Shown here: piece by piece, positions 53,379 through 64,000 of the stretch
How positions within the stretch are numbered: the stretch's first letter is position 1
Layout of the letters: each line of letters starts with the position of its first letter
DNA from: Thiohalophilus sp.
GTDB lineage: Bacteria; Pseudomonadota; Gammaproteobacteria; UBA6429; Thiohalophilaceae
NCBI RefSeq assembly: GCF_034522235.1
Contig: NZ_JAXHLN010000003.1
Span: 62,001 to 126,000, forward strand
Direction of reading: 5' to 3'
Length of the DNA stretch: 64,000 bases
The notes under the pieces: model-generated
What the model was told of the DNA's origin: nothing
Databases searched by the model: none
The model's input: the letters and a program-made list of their open reading frames with translations, nothing else
Program-made: the position numbers and the translations under genes

Positions 53379-53962
53379 CGCTTCGGGTCGATAGCCGTCA
53401 CCCTTTATCCTAGATCACCATAACGCTCAAACATATCAGGGATAACCCGCAGCTGTGCCTTGACCATGTTCCGGCCAGCCCGTATGCCGCGAATTTTCAA
53501 CTATAAAATCAAATGAAATCAGAAAGTTATGACTACTGGAGGCATTTATACCAATGTATACCGCTGTATAACGGCTGCACGCAAGTTCTGGTAATAAATC
53601 AGCCGCCGCGTTAGTGGATGGATGAGACAGGGCGGTCCGGGGTAAGGGGGGATGGCGGGGATGAACCAAATAACTATGTTTAAAAACAATCACCTGGTGC
53701 AATCCTGCACAATAAGCTAAATATGGCAACACAGAAAAAGCTAAAAATTGCACAGAACCGAACTCTTTGCAGAGCTCCTGGCTAATCTCGGTCTGACCAG
53801 CCTCTAAACGGACCAAATAATTGCTTCTTCGGATAACTCATTTTTAATCAATTACTTAACTACACCCGCTGAGGTAAGAACTTTTTTATTCAGGTAAAGA
53901 CTTTATTTTCCAGGTAAGAACATTTTTTTCCCCGGACATTAAGACGAATTTCAGGATTTTCG
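53379..53962. other. Gene-free gap between the intron and glmS
   Basis: It holds the intron 5' exon (CGCTTCGGGTCGATAGCC...), a ~90-bp possible IS3-type orfA remnant around 53770-53845 (minus strand, broken reading frames with LSEEAIIW and LEAGQTEISQELCKEFG), and a tandem repeat at 53871-53930. An open frame at 53436-53816 has no recognisable content and I do not call it a gene. Confidence 0.6.
53871..53930. repeat. Three tandem 20-bp units downstream of glmS
   Basis: GAGGTAAGAACTTTTTTATT, CAGGTAAAGACTTTATTTTC and CAGGTAAGAACATTTTTTTC are consecutive 20-bp units. They lie 32 bp beyond the glmS stop, between the accessory island and the core genes. Confidence 0.85.
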
Positions 53963-55795
53963 TCATTCGACGGTCACGCTTTTGGCGAGATTGCGCGGCT
54001 GGTCCACGTCGGTACCCTTGAGTAACGCCACATGGTAGGCCAGCAATTGCAACGGTACGCTATAAATAATGGGTGAGATGGCGATATCTACCGGTGCAAT
54101 CTCCAGGATCGTAACCCCTTCGTCGGCACTCATCCCCGCGTTCTGATCGGCAAATACAAACAACTTACCGCCGCGGGCACGGACTTCCTGAAGGTTGGAT
54201 TTGAGTTTATCCAGCAGTTTATCGTTGGGCGCGACGGCGACGATCGGCACGTTGGCATCGACCAGGGCAAGCGGACCGTGCTTCAGCTCGCCGGCGGGAT
54301 AACCTTCGGCATGGATGTAGGAGATCTCCTTGAGTTTGAGTGCGCCCTCCAGCGCCACCGGGTACATCATGCCGCGACCGAGAAACAGGGCATGCTGCTT
54401 ATCGACAAATTGCTCCGCCAATTGCCTGATCTCGCCGTCCAGCTTGAGGACCTCCTCGATCATTCCCGGCAGATGGCGCAGCTGATCCACGACCTTGGCT
54501 TCCAGTTCTTCGGACAAGCCATGGCGGCGCGCCAGTACTACCAATAATAATAGTATCGCTACCAGCTGCGTGGTGAAGGCCTTGGTAGAGGCCACACCGA
54601 TCTCGGGACCTGCCCGGGTCATCAGTGAGAGCTCCGACTCACGCACCAGCGAACTTTCCGGCACATTGCAGATCGCCAGGGTATGTTCGTAACCCAGTTC
54701 CTTGGCCAGGCGCAGCGCCGCCAGGGTGTCGGCGGTCTCGCCGGACTGGGAAATGGTGATAAACAGGGTATCGGGCTGGACGACGTGCTTGCGATAACGA
54801 AACTCGCTGGCAACCTCGACATTGCATGGCAGGCTGGTAACTGATTCGAAACCGTATTTGGCAATCATTCCGGCGTGATAGCTGGTCCCGCAAGCGACAA
54901 TCTGCACATTGCGTACCTGCTCGAAAATGGTCGCCGCTTTCGGGCCGAAGCTGGCTTCCAGTACCTTGTCTTCACTCAACCGGCCTTCGAGTGTTTCGGC
55001 AATGGCCTGCGGCTGCTCATAAATCTCTTTGAGCATGTAATGCGCATACTCGCCTCGCTCGACTGCATCGCTGCTGAGTTTGCTCTCATGCACCGGGCGA
55101 CTGACCGGCTGGCGCCGGCTGTCATAGATCTCGACACCATCGCGGCCAAGCACCGCGACATCACCTTCCTCGAGAATATAAAAACGGTTGGTGACGGGTA
55201 ACAGCGCGGCCATGTCCGAGGCAATGAAATTCTCCTCCTCGCCGATGCCAATGACCAACGGTGAGCCGCGTCGCGCCGCCACCAGTTTGTCCGGCTCCGC
55301 GTTATACACCACACCCAGAGCATAGGCGCCATCCAGATCATCCACCGTATCCTGCACGGCCAGTAACAGATCCTTGCCCTGATTGAGATGTTTATGCAGT
55401 TGGTGAACGATTACCTCGGAATCGGTATCCGAGGTAAACAGATACTCCTCGGCAATCTGGGCATGCTTGAGGCCCTCGAAATTCTCGATGATGCCGTTAT
55501 GCACCAGTGCAACCGACTGCTTGCAGATATGCGGATGGGCATTGTGCGTAGCCGGCTCACCGTGAGTCGCCCAGCGGGTATGTCCAATGCCGATATGTCC
55601 CGCCGCCGGGGTCTTCTCCAGCTCTTTTTGCAGATTGGCAATCTTGCCCACCGTGCGCACCCGGTTCAGACAGGCCTTTTCGTCCAGTACCGCCACGCCG
55701 GCGGAATCATAGCCGCGATACTCCAGTCGCCTTAGCCCTTCGACCAGGATCGGGGTAATGTCACGGTTTGCAATAGCGCCAACGATTCCACACAT
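53963..55795 (-). CDS. glmS: Glucosamine-fructose-6-phosphate aminotransferase
   Basis: 610-aa enzyme forming glucosamine-6-phosphate from fructose-6-phosphate and glutamine, the first step to UDP-GlcNAc. The N-terminal glutaminase has Cys2 (MCGIVGAIANRDIT, exposed after Met removal), RWATHGEP and HNGIIENFEG. The isomerase half has two SIS domains, with CGTSYHAGMIAKYG and SQSGETADTLAAL, and ends with the typical PRNLAKSVTVE. Gene order glmU-glmS downstream of atpC is typical. It is the last core gene before the accessory island. Confidence 0.98.
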   Translation of the reverse strand: MCGIVGAIANRDITPILVEGLRRLEYRGYDSAGVAVLDEKACLNRVRTVGKIANLQKELEKTPAAGHIGIGHTRWATHGEPATHNAHPHICKQSVALVHNGIIENFEGLKHAQIAEEYLFTSDTDSEVIVHQLHKHLNQGKDLLLAVQDTVDDLDGAYALGVVYNAEPDKLVAARRGSPLVIGIGEEENFIASDMAALLPVTNRFYILEEGDVAVLGRDGVEIYDSRRQPVSRPVHESKLSSDAVERGEYAHYMLKEIYEQPQAIAETLEGRLSEDKVLEASFGPKAATIFEQVRNVQIVACGTSYHAGMIAKYGFESVTSLPCNVEVASEFRYRKHVVQPDTLFITISQSGETADTLAALRLAKELGYEHTLAICNVPESSLVRESELSLMTRAGPEIGVASTKAFTTQLVAILLLLVVLARRHGLSEELEAKVVDQLRHLPGMIEEVLKLDGEIRQLAEQFVDKQHALFLGRGMMYPVALEGALKLKEISYIHAEGYPAGELKHGPLALVDANVPIVAVAPNDKLLDKLKSNLQEVRARGGKLFVFADQNAGMSADEGVTILEIAPVDIAISPIIYSVPLQLLAYHVALLKGTDVDQPRNLAKSVTVE

Positions 55796-55802
55796 ACAAT
55801 CA

Positions 55803-55834
55803 GTTCCTAGCTGCTAGGTCCTAGTCACTAGAAC
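55803..55834. repeat. CTAG heptamer array between glmU and glmS
   Basis: CCTAGCT, GCTAGGT, CCTAGTC, ACTAGAA: degenerate 7-bp units with a fixed CTAG, roughly palindromic overall (GTTCCTAG ... CTAGAAC). The array runs into the last codons of glmU, whose frame ends at 55821. Confidence 0.65.
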
Positions 55835-57200
55835 CTTTTTTAGTCGGTCGCTTCCAGCCCATCACAGTTTTCTGTTTGGTCCGGCTCAGGGTCAGGGTGT
55901 TTTCCGGGGCATCGCCAGTCAGGGTCGTGCCGGCGCCGATGGTGGCGCCGTCACCGATCTTCACCGGCGCCACCAGCTGACAGTCGGAACCAATGAAGGC
56001 GTCATCGCCGATTTCGGTGCGGTGCTTGTTGGCGCCGTCGTAGTTGCAGGTGATCACGCCGGCACCGATGTTGCTGCGCTCGCCAATGGTGGTATCGCCG
56101 ACATAACTCAGGTGATTGATCTTGCTGCCTGCGCCGACCTGGCTGTTTTTCAGCTCGACGAAATTGCCGATATGGGTCTGCGCCGCCAGCTCAGTGCCAG
56201 GACGAATCCGGGCAAAGGGGCCGATACGGCTGCCGGCACCGATACGGGCGTTTTCGATCACGCTCATGGGCAGCACCTGCACGCCGTCGGCCAGCTCGCA
56301 ATCCTTCAGCACGCAATTGGCACCCACCGACACGTTATCACCGAGTGTGACGCTGCCCTCAATGATGACGTTGATATCCAGTGTTACGTCCTGGCCACTG
56401 CTCAGCTTGCCGCGGATATCGAAGCGCTGCGGATCGGCCAGCGTGACACCCTGCTGCATCAAGCGTTCAGCCTGCTGCTGCTGATAGATGCGCTCCAGTT
56501 GCGCCAGTTGCTGGCGGCTGTTGACGCCCAGCACCTCAAAAGACTCGGCGGGATGGCTGACGCGTACGGCAATCCCGTCATTCACCGCCATGGCAATAAT
56601 ATCAGTCAGGTAGTATTCACCCTGGGCGTTGTTATTCTCCAGGCACCCGAGCCAGGCTTTCAACTTGCCGCCATTGACGGCCAGGATGCCGGTATTCACC
56701 TCGCTGATACGCCGCTGATTATCATCGGCATCCTTGTGTTCGACAATCGCCGTCACCTGCCCGTGTTCATCACGCACGATACGCCCGTAACCGGTTGGAT
56801 CCTCCAGGTGGACAGTCAATAAACAGAGCTCGCGATCGGCATATTCGGTCAACAGGGCCAGGGTCTCCGCCGACAGCAACGGGACATCGCCATAGAGCAC
56901 CAGGACGATATCGTCATTCTCCACCTCGGGCAATGCCTGCATCACGGCATGACCCGTGCCCAGTTGTTCCGCCTGCAGAACCCAGTTGATGGCAGGATCG
57001 GCAATCTGTTGCGGCACCTGCTCGCCACCGTGACCGTAGACCACGCTCAGTTTGGCCGGCAGCAATTCGCGCGCTGTGTCTATCGTATGTTGCAACATGG
57101 GCTTGCCGGCCAGTGGATGCAGCACCTTGGGCAGTCCGGAACACATGCGAGTACCCTGCCCCGCAGCGAGGATGACGATATTCAGTTGAGATTTGCCCAT
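55821..57200 (-). CDS. glmU: Bifunctional GlcNAc-1-P uridyltransferase / GlcN-1-P acetyltransferase
   Basis: 459-aa two-domain enzyme making UDP-GlcNAc for peptidoglycan and LPS. The N-terminal pyrophosphorylase has [20 protein letters not shown]. The C-terminal left-handed beta-helix carries the repeated hexapeptides ([20 protein letters not shown]) and acetyltransferase residues [20 protein letters not shown]. The final residues (PTKKGSSD) include sequence from an overlapping heptamer repeat. It lies upstream of glmS on the same strand. Confidence 0.97.
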   Translation of the reverse strand: MGKSQLNIVILAAGQGTRMCSGLPKVLHPLAGKPMLQHTIDTARELLPAKLSVVYGHGGEQVPQQIADPAINWVLQAEQLGTGHAVMQALPEVENDDIVLVLYGDVPLLSAETLALLTEYADRELCLLTVHLEDPTGYGRIVRDEHGQVTAIVEHKDADDNQRRISEVNTGILAVNGGKLKAWLGCLENNNAQGEYYLTDIIAMAVNDGIAVRVSHPAESFEVLGVNSRQQLAQLERIYQQQQAERLMQQGVTLADPQRFDIRGKLSSGQDVTLDINVIIEGSVTLGDNVSVGANCVLKDCELADGVQVLPMSVIENARIGAGSRIGPFARIRPGTELAAQTHIGNFVELKNSQVGAGSKINHLSYVGDTTIGERSNIGAGVITCNYDGANKHRTEIGDDAFIGSDCQLVAPVKIGDGATIGAGTTLTGDAPENTLTLSRTKQKTVMGWKRPTKKGSSD

Positions 57201-57227
57201 GACAGAGATTGTAGCGCGCCGGACGAA

Positions 57228-57725
57228 TTAATTCAGCGTGGGCTTTTGCGTGGGGGCGTCCGTCGGTTGGCCCGTACCGATCCCCTGCTCGGAGGCATCG
57301 CGAATGCCCAGGATGTTGATGATAAAGACCACTGTCTTGCCGACAAACGGCGGATTCCCGTCAAACTCGATGCGCCCGTCCTCGATTCGGGTCACGCGCA
57401 TGGTCACACTCTCGCCGGCGGCGTCATTGAACGTGGCTTCGGCACCGAGCCGCTGATACTCGCGGGGAACATTCTTCATATCATCGGAAAAAGTCAGACC
57501 CGGGTCATAATGACCAAACCCCTCTTCCGGGGTCAGGGTCACCTTCACTACATCCCCCACCTGGTGGCCCTCCAGCGCCTGGATCACCCTGGGAAACATC
57601 CGCTCATCCTGATCGTGCAGGTAGTCGTGGGGGATATCGGACTGCTCAAGGACCTCGCCGGCCTCATCGGTAATCGTGTAAACAAAAGTCACGATTTTAT
57701 TTTTTTCCACCCGTTCTTCAGCCAT
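57228..57725 (-). CDS. FKBP-type peptidyl-prolyl isomerase (SlyD-like)
   Basis: 165-aa protein with an FKBP domain split by an insert-in-flap chaperone domain. The N-terminal IVTFVYTITDEAGEVLEQSD is followed by RVIQALEGHQVGDVVKVTLT and PEEGFGHYDPGL, a SlyD-like order. It lacks the His-rich metal tail of E. coli SlyD and instead ends in a Thr/Pro-rich tail (GTGQPTDAPTQKPTLN). It is cytoplasmic, with no signal peptide. Its stop codon is 27 bp before the glmU start on the same strand. Confidence 0.88.
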   Translation of the reverse strand: MAEERVEKNKIVTFVYTITDEAGEVLEQSDIPHDYLHDQDERMFPRVIQALEGHQVGDVVKVTLTPEEGFGHYDPGLTFSDDMKNVPREYQRLGAEATFNDAAGESVTMRVTRIEDGRIEFDGNPPFVGKTVVFIINILGIRDASEQGIGTGQPTDAPTQKPTLN

Positions 57726-57813
57726 GACACCTTCTCTTGATCATAAACGAAGCTGGACAGTGCAATCTAAACAACTGTTCCAGATTCATGCGTACCTTAT
57801 ACTCTGGCTAATT

Positions 57814-57849
57814 CTGCAGGTCACGCTGGCGCCAGCCTGCGTGACACCC
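57814..57849. repeat. REP-like palindrome, copy 4
   Basis: CTGCAGGTCACGCTGGCGCC followed by AGCCTGCGTGACACCC. This is the most symmetric of the four copies (2045, 16041, 26538, 57814). It lies between the ATP synthase terminator and the isomerase gene. Confidence 0.75.
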
Positions 57850-57894
57850 GGCCAATACGTAGAATGTCAGGTAGCGCTGCGCCATCCCCAAAAT

Positions 57895-57928
57895 AGCAAA
57901 GGGGCAGTATAACAACTGCCCCTTTGCT
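57895..57928 (-). terminator. Terminator of the ATP synthase operon
   Basis: The perfect 14-bp stem AGCAAAGGGGCAGT / ACTGCCCCTTTGCT is followed by ATTTTG on the minus strand. It begins 27 bp after the atpC stop and should end the atp operon. The near-perfect symmetry means it could also work in reverse. Confidence 0.9.
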
Positions 57929-57954
57929 CTGACACATCCATTGTCGGGTGACGA

Positions 57955-58374
57955 TCAGCGTTTTTTGCGCATCTTCTGGATCGTCTGCAGCTGGGCGACC
58001 GCCTCGGCCAGCTGGGCCTGGGCCTCGGCCAGCTCCATTTCGCCGGAGCGATCCTTGAGCTCCTGCTCGGCGGCCTGCTTGGCTTCCAGGGCCGCGGCTT
58101 CGTCCAGGTCGTGAGCCCGCACGGCGGTATCCGACAGCACGGTCACGTGATGCGGCTGAACCTCGAGGATCCCGCCGGAGACGTAGAAGCTTTCCTCCTC
58201 GCCACCCTCTTTGGTCACGCGGACCTCGCCGGGCTTGAGGGGGGACAGCAGCTGGGTATGGCGGGGATAGATCCCCACCTCACCGGTGCTGGCCGGCGCC
58301 ACCACGACTTCCGCCGTGCCGGAGAAAATCGCCGCTTCGGCGCTTACGATATCAAGATGCATGGTCATGGCCAT
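57955..58374 (-). CDS. atpC: ATP synthase F1 epsilon subunit
   Basis: 139-aa central-stalk subunit coupling rotation to catalysis and inhibiting ATP hydrolysis. The N-terminal beta-sandwich ([38 protein letters not shown]) is followed by a helical hairpin ([20 protein letters not shown]). It is the last gene of the operon, 18 bp after atpD, and is followed by the terminator. Confidence 0.96.
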   Translation of the reverse strand: MAMTMHLDIVSAEAAIFSGTAEVVVAPASTGEVGIYPRHTQLLSPLKPGEVRVTKEGGEEESFYVSGGILEVQPHHVTVLSDTAVRAHDLDEAAALEAKQAAEQELKDRSGEMELAEAQAQLAEAVAQLQTIQKMRKKR

Positions 58375-58392
58375 GTTTCACTCCTCGCCCGC

Positions 58393-59802
<1,410 letters not shown>

Positions 59803-60666
59803 TTATACCGCCGCGGCGCCCGATACGATCTCGGACAATTCCTGGGTGATGGCGGCCTGGCGGGCCTTGTTATAGACCAGCTGCAGGTCATCAATCAGGT
59901 TGCCGGCATTGTCGGAAGCGGCCTTCATGGCCACCATCCGGGCTGCCATTTCACAGGCGACGTTTTCCACGACACCCTGATAAACCTGGGACTCGATATA
60001 GCGCACCAGCAAGCCGTCGAGTACTTCCTTGGCATCCGGTTCGTAAATGTAATCCCAGTGGTATTCGAGCTGTTCATGCTTCTCGGCAGAAGCCACCGGC
60101 AGCAACTGTTCAATCGTCGGCTGTTGGGTCATGGTATTGACGAAGCGGTTATAGACCACGAACAGGCGATCGATTTCGCCGTTATCGTAGGCATCCAGCA
60201 TCACCTTGACGGTGCCAATCACATCGGTCAGCGACGGGGCGTCACCCAGATGGGTGGTCTGCGCTTTAATGTTGCCGGTCAGTCGCTTGAAAAAACCCAG
60301 TGCCTTCTGGCCAACGGTACAGAAGTCCATCTCGACATTCTGGTCCTGCCACTGCTTCATGTCCTTGAGCACGACCTTGAACATGTTGTTGTTCAGGCCG
60401 CCGCACAGACCGCGGTCGGACGAGATGATGATGTAACCGACCCGCTTGACCTCGCGCTCCTGCAGATACGGATGGTGATACTCGGGATGGGCGAAGGCCA
60501 GATGATCGATAACGCCCCGCATCTTGTCCGCGTAGGGACGTGAGCTGGACATCCGATCCTGAGCCTTGCGCATCTTGCTCGCCGCCACCATTTCCATGGC
60601 GCTGGTGATCTTCTGCGTATTTTTAACGCTGTTGATCTGAGTGCGTATTTCTTTGCCGCTCGCCAT
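59803..60666 (-). CDS. atpG: ATP synthase F1 gamma subunit
   Basis: 287-aa rotor shaft. The N-terminal coiled-coil strand is [20 protein letters not shown] and [15 protein letters not shown]. The C-terminal partner is [20 protein letters not shown] with [19 protein letters not shown], both highly conserved. It is 15 bp after atpA and 33 bp before atpD. Confidence 0.98.
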   Translation of the reverse strand: MASGKEIRTQINSVKNTQKITSAMEMVAASKMRKAQDRMSSSRPYADKMRGVIDHLAFAHPEYHHPYLQEREVKRVGYIIISSDRGLCGGLNNNMFKVVLKDMKQWQDQNVEMDFCTVGQKALGFFKRLTGNIKAQTTHLGDAPSLTDVIGTVKVMLDAYDNGEIDRLFVVYNRFVNTMTQQPTIEQLLPVASAEKHEQLEYHWDYIYEPDAKEVLDGLLVRYIESQVYQGVVENVACEMAARMVAMKAASDNAGNLIDDLQLVYNKARQAAITQELSEIVSGAAAV

Positions 60667-60681
60667 CGCGATAAACCCCGC

Positions 60682-62223
<1,542 letters not shown>

Positions 62224-62245
62224 GATTGATATCCTTGTTAAAACC

Positions 62246-62782
62246 TTAATGCATCAGTGTATTAGTCAGCCGCTCTAACTGACCTGTGACAGAAGCATCA
62301 ATGACCAGGTCTCCGGCTCGGATGATCGCACCACCTATGAGTGATTCGTCGGTCTTGTTGACCAGCGTCACTTCACGTCCCAGGCGATTTTTCAACGCGG
62401 CGATCATGGCCTGCTGTTGCTCATCGGACAGGGGATACGGCGTTGTCACTTCTGCTTCGACTGTCTTTTCTGCTTCTGCACGCTGTTCTTCGAACTGCTG
62501 GGCAATTTCGGGCAGCACCGTCAGGCGTTTGTTTTCAGCCAGGACCTTGAGCATGCTCTTGCCGTAATCGTTGATCTTGTCGGCGCATACATCCGTGAAC
62601 AGCTTGATCTTGGCGTCCTGACTGACCTCCGGGTTACCGACCAGATCCATCGCGGCATCATCCGCCGCCACGGCAGCCAGCCACTGCAGCATCTCGGACC
62701 ACTCTTTAAGTTTGCCCTGCTGCTGTGCCAGATCAAAGGCGGCCTGCGCATAGGGACGTGCAATGGTGCTTTTCTCTGCCAT
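62246..62782 (-). CDS. atpH: ATP synthase F1 delta subunit
   Basis: 178-aa peripheral-stalk subunit. The N-terminal six-helix domain starts [20 protein letters not shown]. The C-terminal part includes [20 protein letters not shown] and [13 protein letters not shown], the conserved OSCP signature. It is 16 bp after atpF and 22 bp before atpA. Confidence 0.97.
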   Translation of the reverse strand: MAEKSTIARPYAQAAFDLAQQQGKLKEWSEMLQWLAAVAADDAAMDLVGNPEVSQDAKIKLFTDVCADKINDYGKSMLKVLAENKRLTVLPEIAQQFEEQRAEAEKTVEAEVTTPYPLSDEQQQAMIAALKNRLGREVTLVNKTDESLIGGAIIRAGDLVIDASVTGQLERLTNTLMH

Positions 62783-62798
62783 AGTTCAGACCCCTGGA

Positions 62799-63269
62799 TT
62801 AAATTTGCGCGACCAGATCCTTGAGCAGATCTTCGTTGGCCTTGGCATCGATTTCCCGCTTGAGAATCTTGCCGGCACCGGCAACCGCCAGGGATGCGAC
62901 CTGACCGCGCAATTCTTCGCGCGCCCGGTTTACTTCCTGTTCGATTTCGGCATTGGCCGTTGCAATAATGCGTTCGCCTTCAGCGCGCGCTGTTTCCTTG
63001 GACTCTTCAACGATCTCCGAAGCACGCTTCTGAGCCTGGTTGATAATGTCCTGAGCCTGCTGTTTGGCTTCGTGCAGAACTTCCGCCGCCTTCTTTTCAG
63101 CCAGCTCTTTCTCATGCGCGCCGCGCTCGGCTGCGGCAAGGCCATCGGCTATCTTCTTCTTGCGCTCGTTCAGCGCGTTCATAATCGGCGGCCACACGAA
63201 TTTCATGCAGAACCACACGAATACGATGAACGTAAGCGTTTGGCCTATGAGAGTTAAGTTGATATTCAT
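62799..63269 (-). CDS. atpF: ATP synthase Fo b subunit
   Basis: 156-aa peripheral stalk protein. One N-terminal membrane helix ([20 protein letters not shown]) with the conserved [20 protein letters not shown], then a long charged coiled coil rich in Ala/Glu/Lys. Standard length for proteobacterial b subunits. Confidence 0.97.
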   Translation of the reverse strand: MNINLTLIGQTLTFIVFVWFCMKFVWPPIMNALNERKKKIADGLAAAERGAHEKELAEKKAAEVLHEAKQQAQDIINQAQKRASEIVEESKETARAEGERIIATANAEIEQEVNRAREELRGQVASLAVAGAGKILKREIDAKANEDLLKDLVAQI

Positions 63270-63329
63270 CGCCAGAACCTTGGTTGATTAGTTCGAATGT
63301 CTGTCTCGGGTACTCGACTATTCTTAAAC

Positions 63330-63587
<258 letters not shown>

Positions 63588-63617
63588 TTAAATAATAAAA
63601 AATAAAAATTGTTTACG

Positions 63618-64000
<383 letters not shown>

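Noticed and set aside
53436-53816. 126-codon minus-strand open frame between the intron and glmS
   Set aside because: No family likeness, and it includes what looks like an IS3 orfA fragment in disrupted frames (LEAGQTEISQELCKEFG). Likely decayed mobile DNA.

Overview
The window is a chromosomal segment of a gammaproteobacterium. Gene orders typical of that class are present: topA-smg-dprA-LysM, def-fmt-rsmB-DUF4390-ntrY-ntrX-trkA-trkH, polA/DUF2782/thrB, and a full F1Fo ATP synthase operon followed by glmU and glmS. The GC-rich coding style, a TRAP transporter, SCO/CtaG oxidase-assembly genes, aerobic hemF and a Cyc2-like heme-porin suggest a free-living aerobe or facultative chemolithotroph or heterotroph, perhaps of a Chromatiales/Ectothiorhodospiraceae-like lineage. 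The lineage is inference. No 16S gene is present.

Layout. 0-2.3 kb: outer-membrane cytochrome-porin candidate, then a repeat field. 2.3-8.6 kb: mixed metabolic and membrane genes (two uncharacterised membrane proteins, a TauD-like dioxygenase, L-serine dehydratase). 8.6-13.6 kb: polA, LOG-family protein, DUF2782, homoserine kinase. 13.6-18.1 kb: TRAP transporter split around msrB and three copies of a palindromic repeat. 18.3-26.4 kb: GGDEF/EAL protein, uvrD, Hpt protein, rubredoxin-reductase-like flavoprotein, and a hydrolase-like/TlpA fusion. 26.7-29.9 kb: sco1, ctaG, hemF, tsaC. 30.1-46.1 kb: the housekeeping block topA to trkH, with overlapping genes from fmt to ntrX and an NtrX whose AAA+ motifs are degenerate.

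46.1-53.9 kb is an AT-richer accessory island between the trkH/TPR genes and glmS. Its left part looks like an integron-type cassette cluster without an integrase (CALIN). Four attC-like sites share one orientation. The genes between them (FRG-domain, MltR-like, a 52-aa ORF, a membrane/coiled-coil protein, an HNH remnant) all lie on the minus strand. A frameshifted tyrosine recombinase lies in the opposite direction. Its right part is a group II intron whose maturase gene is split by an IS256-family element with a perfect 8-bp target duplication. The intron sits in a second copy of the sequence found upstream of the recombinase pseudogene.

53.9-64 kb: glmS, glmU, an FKBP-type isomerase and atpC-D-G-A-H-F-E-B, with atpB cut by the window edge. 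All are on the minus strand, and a strong terminator follows atpC.

The intergenic DNA is unusually rich in small repeats: degenerate arrays with a 7-bp period in several sequence flavours, a REP-like palindrome in four copies, and larger palindromic elements built on CGCAGAG words. The most interesting items for follow-up are the CALIN, the degenerate NtrX, the heptamer arrays and the Cyc2-like protein.
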